Made by a program: the position numbers and the translations under genes
Notes under the pieces: generated by a model
What the model was told of the DNA's origin: nothing
What the model saw: the letters and a program-made list of their open reading frames with translations, nothing else
The model's database searches: none
From: Veillonella sp.
GTDB lineage: Bacteria > Bacillota > Negativicutes > Veillonellales > Veillonellaceae
DNA length: 62,587 nt
Assembly: GCF_015058545.1 (NCBI RefSeq)
Contig: NZ_SVCB01000147.1
Location: 1 to 62,587 of the forward strand
Direction: 5' to 3'
Shown: positions 15,479 through 23,889 of the stretch, one piece after another
Position numbering within the stretch: position 1 is the stretch's first letter
Layout of the letters: each line of letters begins with the position of its first letter

Positions 15479-16741
15479 TTGGAAAAGCTCGTCATTAACG
15501 GCGGTAAACCGTTGAATGGTCGCGTTCGTGTAAGTAGCGCAAAAAATGCGGTGTTGCCGATTATTGCGGCCACCATGTTGGCATCGACGCCAAGTCGATT
15601 AGTAGAAGTACCTCATTTGGAGGATGTACATACGATTTGTGAGGTAATTTCCGCATTAGGCGTTAAAGTTACCAAGGATGAAGCTAATCAGGAAATCCGT
15701 TTTGATGCTTCGGAAATTACGGCTACAGAAGCTCCCTATGAATTAGTTCGTCGCATGCGTGCGTCGTTTTTAGTTATGGGACCTTTATTGGCGCGTCGTC
15801 GTGAAGCCCGTATTTCTTTGCCCGGTGGCTGTGCCATCGGCTCGCGTCCGATTGATTTACACTTAAAAGCGTTTGAAGCGCTAGGTGCTACTATCGAAAT
15901 GGGTGACGGTTATGTACTGGCATCCGCTCCGGAAGGCCTTAAAGGGAATCAGATTTACCTTGATTTCCCAAGTGTTGGGGCTACTGAAAACGTAATCATG
16001 GCCGCTTCCATGGCGGAAGGTAAAACGATTATCGAAAACGCTGCGGAAGAACCTGAAATTGTAGATTTAGTAACTTACTTAAATAGTATGGGTGCCGATA
16101 TTCGCGGCGCCGGCACGAATGTAATTCGTATCCAAGGCGTTAAAGAATTAAAAGGGGCTACTCATACGGTAATTCCTGACCGCATTGAAGCCGGTACGTA
16201 TCTCATCGCGGCGGCGATGGCCGGCGGTGACGTGTATGTTGAAAATGCTTTATCCGAGCATTTAAAACCGGTTGTGGCGAAATTGAAAGAAGCGGGCGTA
16301 ACCGTGCAGGAAGATGTGGACGGTATTCGCGTTATTTCCGACGGCAATGTAAAAGCTGTAGATATTAAGACATTACCATACCCGGGTTTTCCGACGGATA
16401 TGCAGGCTCAATTCATGGCCTTTACGACCATTGCCAAGGGAACCAGTACGGTTATGGAAACGGTTTTTGAAAATCGCTTTATGCATGTGGATGAATTGAA
16501 GAAAATGGGTGCTCAGATTCGCATTGAAGAGCGTCGTGCTATTGTTGACGGTGTACCTAAATTGAAGGGCACCGAAGTACGTGCTACCGATTTGCGTGCC
16601 GGAGCCGCTTTAGTGTGTGCCGGATTGGCGGCGGAAGGTGTTACCAAAGTAACCCAGTTGTCGCACATCGACCGAGGTTATGACAACTTGGTAGGCAAAT
16701 TAAAAGGGTTAGGTGCTGACATTGTTCGGGTGGACGAGTAA
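15479..16741 (+). CDS. murA: UDP-N-acetylglucosamine 1-carboxyvinyltransferase MurA
   Basis: MurA transfers enolpyruvate from PEP to UDP-GlcNAc, the first committed step of peptidoglycan synthesis. The N-terminal substrate motif SAKNAVLP is at about residues 19-26, and the PEP loop motif PGGCAIGSRPIDLH contains the catalytic cysteine (about residue 115). The start is TTG; 15479 gives MEKLVINGG, the family start, eight bases from GGGAGG, while TTG 15476 is an alternative. The 3' end overlaps the MreB-like gene by about 29 bases, so both are co-transcribed. 420 residues is normal. Confidence 0.95.
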   Translation: MEKLVINGGKPLNGRVRVSSAKNAVLPIIAATMLASTPSRLVEVPHLEDVHTICEVISALGVKVTKDEANQEIRFDASEITATEAPYELVRRMRASFLVMGPLLARRREARISLPGGCAIGSRPIDLHLKAFEALGATIEMGDGYVLASAPEGLKGNQIYLDFPSVGATENVIMAASMAEGKTIIENAAEEPEIVDLVTYLNSMGADIRGAGTNVIRIQGVKELKGATHTVIPDRIEAGTYLIAAAMAGGDVYVENALSEHLKPVVAKLKEAGVTVQEDVDGIRVISDGNVKAVDIKTLPYPGFPTDMQAQFMAFTTIAKGTSTVMETVFENRFMHVDELKKMGAQIRIEERRAIVDGVPKLKGTEVRATDLRAGAALVCAGLAAEGVTKVTQLSHIDRGYDNLVGKLKGLGADIVRVDE

Positions 16742-17891
16742 GAAAAAGGTAAGTCGTGCCGAAGTTTTGCAAAAACGCGAAGAGCGACGCAAACGAAGCA
16801 CGCAACCCATTGCGACGACCACGCCTAAAACAGTAGCTAAGAAAGCCGATAAATGGGTATCCCCTTTTGAAAAATTGGCGCTGTGGTGGGCCTATGACGT
16901 AGGCATTGACTTAGGCACCACGAATGTATTGATTTACATTAAGGGCAAAGGTGTTGTGCTTGATGAACCGGCCTATGTAGCTTGGAACATTCACACTCAT
17001 GAAGTGGTGGCTGTCGGTGAGGACGCGCGCATTATGCTGGGGCGCACGCCGGCGGACATTGAAGTCATTCGCCCACTTCAGGACGGTGTTATCAATAACT
17101 ATGACATGACGGAGTTTATGCTTCGCTACTATATTAAAAGCGTGTTACCGGCTTCTACTTTATTCAAACCGCGCATCGTTATATGCGTGCCGTCAGGCAT
17201 TACGCCGGTTGAGAAAAGGGCGGTTATCGAAGCGGTGCTTCAAACGGGTGCTCGTAAAACCGTACTCATCGAAGAGCCGTTGGCGGCCGCTTTGGGGACA
17301 GGCCTTGATAAAGCTGCGTCTGCCGGTGCCATTGTGGTTGACGTAGGCGGCGGTACTACGGATATTGCCGTACTTTGCACCACCGGTGTCGTAGTGAGTA
17401 AGTCTTTGCGCATGGGCGGTGATAAGTTTGATGAAGCCATTATCAGCTATATCAAACGACGTCGTAAGCTATTAATCGGTCGTCGTACGGCGGAAGAAGT
17501 AAAAATTGCCGTCGGTACGGTAGATCGTAAAGCGCCGGTAGAAGAAATCACCGTGCGCGGTTGCGATATTGTGAGCGGCTTGCCGCAGGCTATTAAAGTA
17601 AGTTCCAAGGAAGTACAGATGGCGCTGGAAAAACCGGTGAATGTTATCTTGGAAGGTATCAAGGATATTTTGGAAAAAACGCCACCGGAGTTGGTAGCGG
17701 AAATCTGTGATCATGGTATCATCCTAACCGGTGGCGGCGCCTTAATCAGTGGTTTTGACCGACTCATTACCCGCGCTATCGGGGTAGCTGCCTATTTGGT
17801 GGACAATCCCCGTTACTCGGTTATCGTCGGAACCGGTCGCGCCTTGCGTGAGATGGATCGTTTGCAAGACAGTTTGGAAGAATTGCAGTAA
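16713..17891 (+). CDS. mreB: MreB-family bacterial actin with N-terminal extension
   Basis: MreB-type proteins form membrane-bound filaments that guide wall synthesis. The actin core begins at about residue 63 (YDVGIDLGTTNVLIYIKGKG, split by the phosphate-1 loop), with phosphate-2 VDVGGGTTDIAV and the adenosine motif LTGGGALI later. The first ~60 residues are a basic, Thr/Lys/Arg-rich region not found in standard MreB, ending in a short hydrophobic WVSPFEKLALWW. The gene starts inside murA; GTG 16713 or TTG 16722 are both possible. No mreC or mreD follows, which is unusual and may fit a coccoid cell. 392 residues compares with about 340 in typical MreB. Confidence 0.88.
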   Translation: MLTLFGWTSKKKVSRAEVLQKREERRKRSTQPIATTTPKTVAKKADKWVSPFEKLALWWAYDVGIDLGTTNVLIYIKGKGVVLDEPAYVAWNIHTHEVVAVGEDARIMLGRTPADIEVIRPLQDGVINNYDMTEFMLRYYIKSVLPASTLFKPRIVICVPSGITPVEKRAVIEAVLQTGARKTVLIEEPLAAALGTGLDKAASAGAIVVDVGGGTTDIAVLCTTGVVVSKSLRMGGDKFDEAIISYIKRRRKLLIGRRTAEEVKIAVGTVDRKAPVEEITVRGCDIVSGLPQAIKVSSKEVQMALEKPVNVILEGIKDILEKTPPELVAEICDHGIILTGGGALISGFDRLITRAIGVAAYLVDNPRYSVIVGTGRALREMDRLQDSLEELQ

Positions 17892-17923
17892 AGCAATTTG
17901 GTCATTAAATAATAAATACGAAG

Positions 17924-17965
17924 AAGATTGTGAGCGGCAAGGTCGTTTGCAATCTTTTTTTATTT
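17924..17965 (+). terminator. Terminator after the MreB-like gene
   Basis: AAGATTG (17924-17930) pairs with CAATCTT (17950-17956), with further inner pairing AGCG/CGTT, and is followed by a long T run. This ends the murA-mreB operon. Confidence 0.8.
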
Positions 17966-17999
17966 TCACATAATATTTCAAGTAGTCAGTAGGTATATG

Positions 18000-18008
18000 T
18001 GTTATAAT
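18000..18008 (+). promoter_or_regulatory. Extended -10 promoter for the AMIN/glycosidase-like gene
   Basis: TGTTATAAT is an extended -10 with a consensus TATAAT at 18003-18008. No good -35 is seen 17 bases upstream. The gene starts 60 bases downstream. Confidence 0.55.
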
Positions 18009-18067
18009 AGATAAAATGGTACTAAAATAAGGATAATAGTTTATAGATTTTTTCAAAGGAGGGAACT

Positions 18068-19462
18068 ATGAAAGCCTGTAAGAAGATAAGTGCAGTCTTA
18101 ATGGCAGGGATAATGAGTTGGCTCGTAGGCGGCGCTGCGGATGCAGCGGATTTGACAGCCGTACGCGCTACCAATGAAGTGGGGCACACCCGCATTGTCC
18201 TTGACATGAAGGGATTACCGGATGGCTGGAGTTCTATTTATAATGAAAAAGCACAGCAGGTACGCATCCATTTTGCGGGCACTACAAATCGCACGAGTGG
18301 ACCGGTTCAATATAACAATCGCAATAGCGGTGTTTTGCAAGGTGTAGGCCTGGCGAGCACAGATACAGGCCTCGATTTATCACTCAGTGTAAATCAACCT
18401 GTTCGTTATCATATGTTCACATTGCAAAATCCGGACCGCATAGTCTTGGATTTGTTTAATAATTATGACCAACGAACTACAAAGCCTTTGAAGGATGGCG
18501 TAGTGTATACTAAATGGGATACCAGTACCGATACGGGGCGCGTAAAAGTAGATGCTCTTACGGTAGCGCCGACAGAGCCGGCGGTGATTAAAGCGGACGG
18601 CGATAAGGCGGAGACCTTGGCCGAGGTGACGCCTACCGGTGCCATTTCGGTGGGACTTGTCAATGCAGCTGATGTAGGGGCCGGCCTTAACGGTGAAAGC
18701 TTAGCGGAGGGCACGGTACAGCTCGCTTCCGGTGAAAAAATCCCTGTTGTACCGGGCTATCAAATAACGCCGGTAGGGGTGCTTCGTTATATCCCTAATC
18801 AAGGGTATACCATCAGTGTGGAAACGCCTAAATTGCAATTAAAAGAAGGGGACAAAACCTATATCGTCAGCGGCGTTAACCGTACCCGCGGGGCGGATGA
18901 ACTCATAGCCTATAATGCGGCTTACGGCTCATCGACACATACCAATGTGTACGGCAAAGAGGTAACGCTGCGGCGCAATGTGGTTGTAGCTAAAGGTACG
19001 AACGATTCTAAATTGGCGGATGCGGATATCGTGTTGTCCGGCCACGGTGCCATGGTGCCGGTAATTGATGCGTTACGCATCGGCGATATTGTGAATTTAC
19101 AAGTGGTGCCTACGATTGTTAAAATCAGTGCGGCCGGCACCACTTTGGCTCAAAGTAAGCGCATTGTGCTCACTAATGGTATGGTGACGAATTTTGACGG
19201 TGACAATTATCGCGGTCATACCTTATTAGGGGTGCGACCTGACGGTACCTTGATTGTCCTTTTGGCATCCGGCAATTATCGGGCGTCTACCGGTATAACC
19301 TTGGAACAGGGCGGCCGTATGCTGTCAGAGTTTGGGGCGGTTACGGGCATTGATGCGGGCTACCAGCGGGATAATGATCTATATGCCAACGGTACCTATC
19401 TTCATCGCGATGAGACAAGTTTTGGCACGGCGCGCTATGGGGAAATCATAATTTTCCCTTAA
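18068..19462 (+). CDS. Exported AMIN-domain protein with phosphodiester-glycosidase-like C-terminus
   Basis: A signal peptide (about residues 1-26, ending GGAADA-A) precedes an AMIN-like beta domain (residues 27-140), which in other proteins binds peptidoglycan or localises to the septum. After a linker, residues about 250-464 match the NAGPA/DUF2233 phosphodiester glycosidase layout (NRTRGADELIAYN, later TLLGVRPDGTLIVLLASG). The usual catalytic LNLDGGGS block is degenerate here, reading GIDAGYQRDND, so enzymatic activity is doubtful. The ATG at 18068 follows AAAGGAGG. It is the first of three exported proteins and probably acts in the periplasm on the wall. The family assignment for the C-terminus is from motif layout only. 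Confidence 0.75.
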   Translation: MKACKKISAVLMAGIMSWLVGGAADAADLTAVRATNEVGHTRIVLDMKGLPDGWSSIYNEKAQQVRIHFAGTTNRTSGPVQYNNRNSGVLQGVGLASTDTGLDLSLSVNQPVRYHMFTLQNPDRIVLDLFNNYDQRTTKPLKDGVVYTKWDTSTDTGRVKVDALTVAPTEPAVIKADGDKAETLAEVTPTGAISVGLVNAADVGAGLNGESLAEGTVQLASGEKIPVVPGYQITPVGVLRYIPNQGYTISVETPKLQLKEGDKTYIVSGVNRTRGADELIAYNAAYGSSTHTNVYGKEVTLRRNVVVAKGTNDSKLADADIVLSGHGAMVPVIDALRIGDIVNLQVVPTIVKISAAGTTLAQSKRIVLTNGMVTNFDGDNYRGHTLLGVRPDGTLIVLLASGNYRASTGITLEQGGRMLSEFGAVTGIDAGYQRDNDLYANGTYLHRDETSFGTARYGEIIIFP

Positions 19463-19531
19463 TGGGCTCGTTGCCTCTGATGTGAATTTTTAATGATTGG
19501 AGGCGGATTTAGTAATAAATTTGCTTATCCG

Positions 19532-19540
19532 TGATATAAT
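19532..19540 (+). promoter_or_regulatory. Extended -10 promoter for the lipoyl-like gene
   Basis: TGATATAAT gives an extended -10 with TATAAT at 19535-19540, 33 bases upstream of the ATG at 19574. No convincing -35 is present. Confidence 0.55.
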
Positions 19541-19573
19541 ATATGTAGACGTTAGTCAAAGGAGGATTTACGT

Positions 19574-19876
19574 ATGAAAAAATATATGAAATTTTTAGTA
19601 ATGGCTGCTGTTGGCGTAAGCCTGGCGACCGGCTTTGTTTTCACGGCCTCCGCAGCCAATGTCAACCAGGAATCCGTATTAACCGGTCAGGTTGTATCGG
19701 TTGTACCGGTAGGTACAGTTGTTAAAGAAGGGGACGTATTGGTAACAGTACAATCCTTAACAGGCCCAATGCCGGCAGCTCGTTCCACTGTTAACGGTGT
19801 AGTAACGAATGTAACGGTTAAAAACGGCGACCAAGTAAACCGCGCACAAGTTGTAGCTGTGGTTGATGGTAAATAA
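19574..19876 (+). CDS. Small exported lipoyl/biotinyl-fold-like protein
   Basis: After a signal peptide (about residues 1-27, ending ASA-A), the mature 73 residues follow the pattern of a biotinyl/lipoyl beta-hairpin domain: GTVVKEGDVLVTVQS, a turn, then VNGVVTNVTVKNGDQVNRAQVVAVV. The turn where carrier proteins hold the modified lysine (EAMKM type) here reads LTGPMPAARST, with no lysine, so it cannot be biotinylated or lipoylated there. Stand-alone hairpins of this type also occur in HlyD-like adaptor proteins. It lies between two exported proteins with its own promoter. Function unknown. Confidence 0.7.
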   Translation: MKKYMKFLVMAAVGVSLATGFVFTASAANVNQESVLTGQVVSVVPVGTVVKEGDVLVTVQSLTGPMPAARSTVNGVVTNVTVKNGDQVNRAQVVAVVDGK

Positions 19877-19942
19877 TCAAAGCAATTCCGCTGAAGTATT
19901 CAGTTAAAACAGTTGACATATAGTTTTAGAGAGGAGCTATGA

Positions 19943-21931
19943 ATGAAGCCATTTCGTTCATCACGCCGGTATATGAAAGGTGTACTGGCGCTTTTCTTTT
20001 GTTGCACTGTAGCCGCTTCGGCACAGGCAGTTGATTTTCTGCCCGTAACCGATGTGCGTACAGGCATGGAAGGACACGTTGATACAGTAGTAACGGGAGA
20101 TGACATCTCCAGTTTTAATATGAAAGTTTTAGGCGTCATGAAAGACCGTGGTCCGTCGGGCGATTTAATTTTAGCTAAATTTTCCGGCCCCGTTATTGAT
20201 GAAACGGGCGGCATCGTGCACGGTATGAGTGGCAGTCCCGCGTATATTGACGGCAAGTTGGTAGGCGCCGTTGCCTACGGTTGGGGCTTTGCGGACGGCA
20301 CTATCGGTATGATTACGCCTATCGAAGATATGGTTAAGCTTTGGAATATTCCCTATGAAAAGAACTTAGCCAATCCTTGGCGCGACAGCCAGTTGATTCC
20401 GCTGGGCACACCGCTTATGGCCTATGGCTTCGATCCGTCGGCTCTTAAGTTTATGAAGGAAAAGTTGCCGGAATATGAGTACAGCACTTATGATACGGCG
20501 GCGGCCGACGGCGATGATGTGGCTAAACCGCTTAAAGCGGGCGGTTCCGTAGCGGCGTTGCTCGTTGACGGCGATTTAAAGCTGGGTGCTATCGGTACGG
20601 TAACCTATGTAGATCAAGATAAAGTGGTCGCATTCGGCCATCCGTTTTTAAAACGCGGCTCCGTAGGCTACTTTATGCATAATGCGTCTATTTTTACCGT
20701 TGTAAAAAGCTTGGATTCCGGCTTTAAGCTCGGCTCCATGGGCGCTGAAGTAGGGACTGTTACAGAAGACCGCGGTGCCGGTATTGCCGGTACATCGGGC
20801 AAGATTACGAGCGGTATTCCTATGGCGATTACAGTGCGCGATCTCGATATGAACCGGACTCGCGAAGCGGGTGTTAAAGTGGTGGAAGCGGATGAGTTGA
20901 CACCGACATTAAGCACGACGGCGGTTTATAATTTTATCAGTAAAACATTGGACCGCAATGGCGAAGGTACTTCCACCTTAACCCTTAAAATCCAACCGCG
21001 AGATATCAATATTCCGCCGTTGGAACGGACGAATATGTTCTATTCCAATGATTCCATCGGCATCAAGAGTGTTGATGAATTTTACAATATTATCGACGTG
21101 CTCATGAATAACCGTTTTATCAATTATGAAATTGCGGGGATTCAGGTAGATGCATCGCTGACGAAGGAAAAGAAAACCGCCGTAATCGGTGATGCTACGT
21201 TATCACCGGCTGTAGCCTCACCGGGGGATACGGTGGTAATTAATGTGAAATTACAACCGTTCCGTGAAGAACCGGTAACGAAGGAAATCTTCTTCACCGT
21301 GCCGAAGGATCAGCCGTATGGGGAAGTAACCTTGGAAGTTCGCGGTGGCGGCGTAGTACCATTGCCATATCTTTTGGAAAAACAAAAGTACAATTTAACC
21401 GATGAAATTATTCGTCGTTTGAAAACGTATAAAGATTTTGACGAGTTCTACAAAGAACTGCGCAATACGGATACGAATAATCAGATTGTGGTCGAAATCT
21501 TGGAAGATGGCGTCAGCATGGTAGAAGACGGTGAAAAAGCCGATACGAAGGGCGCTAAAATTGATGTAGCCGATGAGACTAAAATTCCGGGCGCTGTACC
21601 GAAAGGCAAAGCGAAGGAAAATATTCCGGGCATTGACGACAAAGATGACAAAGAACCGTATAAGGCTAAAATCGATACGGAATATGTTATCCGCGGTGAC
21701 GGTCAATTCGTATTGAAAGTTATGTCGCCGGCCGATCGTGATAAAGAGAAGGCTCGCCTTGCTCGTGAAAATGCGAAAAAGTTGAAGGAAGCGGCTAAAA
21801 AGGCTGATGAGTCTTCGACTAAACCGGCTAAAAACGAAGCGGATGCTAATACGGTAACAAAAGCACCGGATTCTTCAACGAATACACCTGATGTAGAATC
21901 GGATGAATCTACTGAAATTGTAAGTCAATAA
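19943..21931 (+). CDS. Exported S55 (SpoIVB-like) peptidase-domain protein
   Basis: A 662-residue exported protein (signal peptide about 1-29, ending SAQA-V). Residues 32-145 match the S55/SpoIVB signature, with GGIVHGMSGSPAYIDGKLVG split by the nucleophile turn; the candidate nucleophile is the Ser of GMSGSP (Ser96 by analogy with the SpoIVB GMSGSP serine). A second conserved block, VVAFGHPFLKRG, near residue 230, resembles the histidine motif of SpoIVB but comes after the serine motif rather than before it. A long beta-rich region and a Lys/Asp/Glu/Thr-rich tail follow. The ATG at 19943 is six bases after GAGGAG. No sporulation genes are seen nearby, so a periplasmic envelope role is likely. 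Confidence 0.8.
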   Translation: MKPFRSSRRYMKGVLALFFCCTVAASAQAVDFLPVTDVRTGMEGHVDTVVTGDDISSFNMKVLGVMKDRGPSGDLILAKFSGPVIDETGGIVHGMSGSPAYIDGKLVGAVAYGWGFADGTIGMITPIEDMVKLWNIPYEKNLANPWRDSQLIPLGTPLMAYGFDPSALKFMKEKLPEYEYSTYDTAAADGDDVAKPLKAGGSVAALLVDGDLKLGAIGTVTYVDQDKVVAFGHPFLKRGSVGYFMHNASIFTVVKSLDSGFKLGSMGAEVGTVTEDRGAGIAGTSGKITSGIPMAITVRDLDMNRTREAGVKVVEADELTPTLSTTAVYNFISKTLDRNGEGTSTLTLKIQPRDINIPPLERTNMFYSNDSIGIKSVDEFYNIIDVLMNNRFINYEIAGIQVDASLTKEKKTAVIGDATLSPAVASPGDTVVINVKLQPFREEPVTKEIFFTVPKDQPYGEVTLEVRGGGVVPLPYLLEKQKYNLTDEIIRRLKTYKDFDEFYKELRNTDTNNQIVVEILEDGVSMVEDGEKADTKGAKIDVADETKIPGAVPKGKAKENIPGIDDKDDKEPYKAKIDTEYVIRGDGQFVLKVMSPADRDKEKARLARENAKKLKEAAKKADESSTKPAKNEADANTVTKAPDSSTNTPDVESDESTEIVSQ

Positions 21932-21955
21932 AATTAAACTGAATAGTAAGCAATG

Positions 21956-21989
21956 AAGGCGATGGACTATGTTGTTCATCGCCTTTTTA
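21956..21989 (+). terminator. Terminator after the S55-like gene
   Basis: AAGGCGATG (21956-21964) pairs perfectly with CATCGCCTT (21977-21985), followed by TTT. It separates the exported-protein block from the Mla operon. Confidence 0.85.
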
Positions 21990-22072
21990 CATTGCCGGAC
22001 CACAGTTTGAAAGGAAATACAACTTTTTTTCAAAAAGATTGTAAAATTTAGATATATTCATCGTTGGTACTG

Positions 22073-22102
22073 ATGACAATGGCTAAAGTTTTGTGATAAA
22101 AT
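22073..22102 (+). promoter_or_regulatory. mlaE promoter
   Basis: -35 ATGACA (22073-22078), 18-base spacer, -10 TAAAAT (22097-22102) with an upstream TG at 22094-22095. The mlaE start is about 77 bases downstream. Confidence 0.55.
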
Positions 22103-22178
22103 GAGGGGTAGTAATCATACTCAATTATAAGCAGATATGATGAACTTCAATAGATGTGATGTAAGAGGAGGAAAGCTT

Positions 22179-22940
22179 TTGCAGTGGTTAGAAGCGCTTG
22201 GCCGTGAAGTGATACGTTGGTTGGCACGTTGCGGTGAAGCTGTAATATTAATCGGCCAAACCATTAAACAATTATCAAAGGCCAATTGGCGCCATGTTAT
22301 ATTTCAAATGGCTCATTTGGGTGTAGATTCGTTACCGATTATCAGTTTAACTTTATTGTTTGCCGGGGCTGTAATGACCTTGCAAATTGCCGATATTTTG
22401 ATTCGTTACGGTGCACAAGGTACGGTTGGCGGCATCATGGCCATTGCCATGGGGCGTGAATTGGGACCGGTACTGGTAGGCGTCGTGTTATCGGGGCGCG
22501 TAGGCGCAGCGATTACCGCCGAGATTGGTACCATGAAGGTAACCGAGCAAATCGATGCCCTCAAAGTAATGGCCGTTAATCCTATCGGATACCTCGTGGT
22601 GCCCCGTGTGATTGCGTGCATGATTATGGTGCCGATTCTGGCTTTTTACGGTGTTATTATCGGTATCGGCGGCGGCTATGTGGTAGCGACGCTGTTTAAA
22701 GGCATGGCGGGTATGACGTATACCGATTCCATTCAACTTTTTGCCGTTACTAGTGATTTAACTTACGGTTTAATCAAAGCCAGTGTATTTGGCGCCGTAA
22801 TTGCTCTTGTTGGTTCCTACAAGGGCATGTATACTAAAATGGGGGCCGAAGCGGTAGGTAATGCAACTACCAGCTCCGTGGTAACCAGTATTATTTTAGT
22901 ATTCGTATTAAATTATTTCTTATCCATGGCGTTATTCTAG
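22179..22940 (+). CDS. mlaE: MlaE-family phospholipid ABC transporter permease
   Basis: MlaE is the inner-membrane permease of the Mla system that moves phospholipid between inner and outer membranes. The protein has about five to six hydrophobic helices and the conserved MlaE motifs ELGPVLVGVVLSGRVGAA and AEIGTMKVTEQIDALKVM. I chose TTG 22179 because AGAGGAGG at 22164-22171 is seven bases upstream; an in-frame ATG at 22137 would place this strong site inside the gene. 253 residues matches the family. mlaF, mlaD, a tolC-type gene and tamB follow, the order reported for the Veillonella parvula mla locus. Confidence 0.93.
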   Translation: MQWLEALGREVIRWLARCGEAVILIGQTIKQLSKANWRHVIFQMAHLGVDSLPIISLTLLFAGAVMTLQIADILIRYGAQGTVGGIMAIAMGRELGPVLVGVVLSGRVGAAITAEIGTMKVTEQIDALKVMAVNPIGYLVVPRVIACMIMVPILAFYGVIIGIGGGYVVATLFKGMAGMTYTDSIQLFAVTSDLTYGLIKASVFGAVIALVGSYKGMYTKMGAEAVGNATTSSVVTSIILVFVLNYFLSMALF

Positions 22941-22951
22941 TTATTATTTTG

Positions 22952-22979
22952 ATACGCCGGTTGGCGTTGGTATTTTTTT
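22952..22979 (+). terminator. Hairpin between mlaE and mlaF
   Basis: ACGCC (22954-22958) pairs with GGCGT (22963-22967) around loop GGTT, and TATTTTTTT follows. Together with the promoter at 23025-23052 it suggests partial uncoupling of mlaE from mlaFD. Confidence 0.6.
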
Positions 22980-23024
22980 CATGAAAAATATTGCTCCCCT
23001 ACCTAAAAGGCGGGCGTTTTATCA

Positions 23025-23052
23025 TTGAATTTTGAAACAGATATTTTATAAT
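23025..23052 (+). promoter_or_regulatory. Internal promoter upstream of mlaF
   Basis: -35 TTGAAT (23025-23030), 16-base spacer, consensus -10 TATAAT (23047-23052). It lies after the mlaE-mlaF hairpin and 70 bases before the mlaF start. Confidence 0.55.
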
Positions 23053-23121
23053 TATAGTAGTAACTATAGGTTCGCTTAAAAATTGGACTTATAGTTTGAG
23101 ATTAATTGAGGCCGGAGATTC

Positions 23122-23889
23122 ATGATTGAATTACAGGATGTGGTCGTTGCCTACGGCGATAGGGTTATCCTCGACCACGTAGATTTGACAATAGAAGATG
23201 GGGAAACCTTAGTTGTTCTGGGCGGCAGTGGCGCAGGTAAGAGTACGATTCTGCGTCTCATAATCGGTTTGCAACGGCCGAACAGCGGACGTATTCTGGT
23301 GGACGGCGTCGATGTAGTCGGCTTAAGCGAAGACGAATTTAACAAAGTTCGTGAAAAAATGGGCATGGTGTTCCAATACTCGGCGCTTTTCGACTCCATG
23401 ACAGTGGCTGAAAATGTAGCTTTCGGGCTAAGACAGCATACTGAATTAACCAATACTCAAATTAAGGACATTGTGCAGGAAAAATTGGATTTGGTGGAGC
23501 TGCCTAATACGGGCGACTACATGCCGAATGAATTGTCCGGGGGCATGAAAAAACGCATCAGCTTGGCCCGGGCCATTGCTTTAAATCCTCGCATTATTTT
23601 ATATGATGAACCGACGTCGGGACTTGATCCTATAACATCGGGAACAATCAGTAAACTCATTCGGAGTATGCAAAAGCATCTTCACTGCACTTCGATTGTA
23701 GTAACTCACGATATGCAATCGGCTTTTTATGTGGCCGATCGCATTGCCTTATTGGATAAGGGCAAATTTATAGAAGTTTCGAGTCCGACTGAATTTAGGA
23801 AATCTAAAAATAAGTTGGTCCAGCAGTTTATACATGGCGGCGATATTATGGATGACGCCGGTAAGGGGGAGAAAACAGATGAAGTTTAA
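23122..23889 (+). CDS. mlaF: MlaF-family phospholipid ABC transporter ATPase
   Basis: MlaF is the cytoplasmic ATPase that powers the MlaE permease. Walker A is GGSGAGKST (residues 34-42), the Q-loop VFQYSALFDSMT follows, the signature is LSGGMKKRISLARAIA, and Walker B is IILYDEPTSGLDP. Length 255 is normal. The start ATG at 23122 has only a modest GGAG-like site. The 3' end overlaps mlaD by 11 bases, so translation of the two is probably coupled. Confidence 0.94.
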   Translation: MIELQDVVVAYGDRVILDHVDLTIEDGETLVVLGGSGAGKSTILRLIIGLQRPNSGRILVDGVDVVGLSEDEFNKVREKMGMVFQYSALFDSMTVAENVAFGLRQHTELTNTQIKDIVQEKLDLVELPNTGDYMPNELSGGMKKRISLARAIALNPRIILYDEPTSGLDPITSGTISKLIRSMQKHLHCTSIVVTHDMQSAFYVADRIALLDKGKFIEVSSPTEFRKSKNKLVQQFIHGGDIMDDAGKGEKTDEV

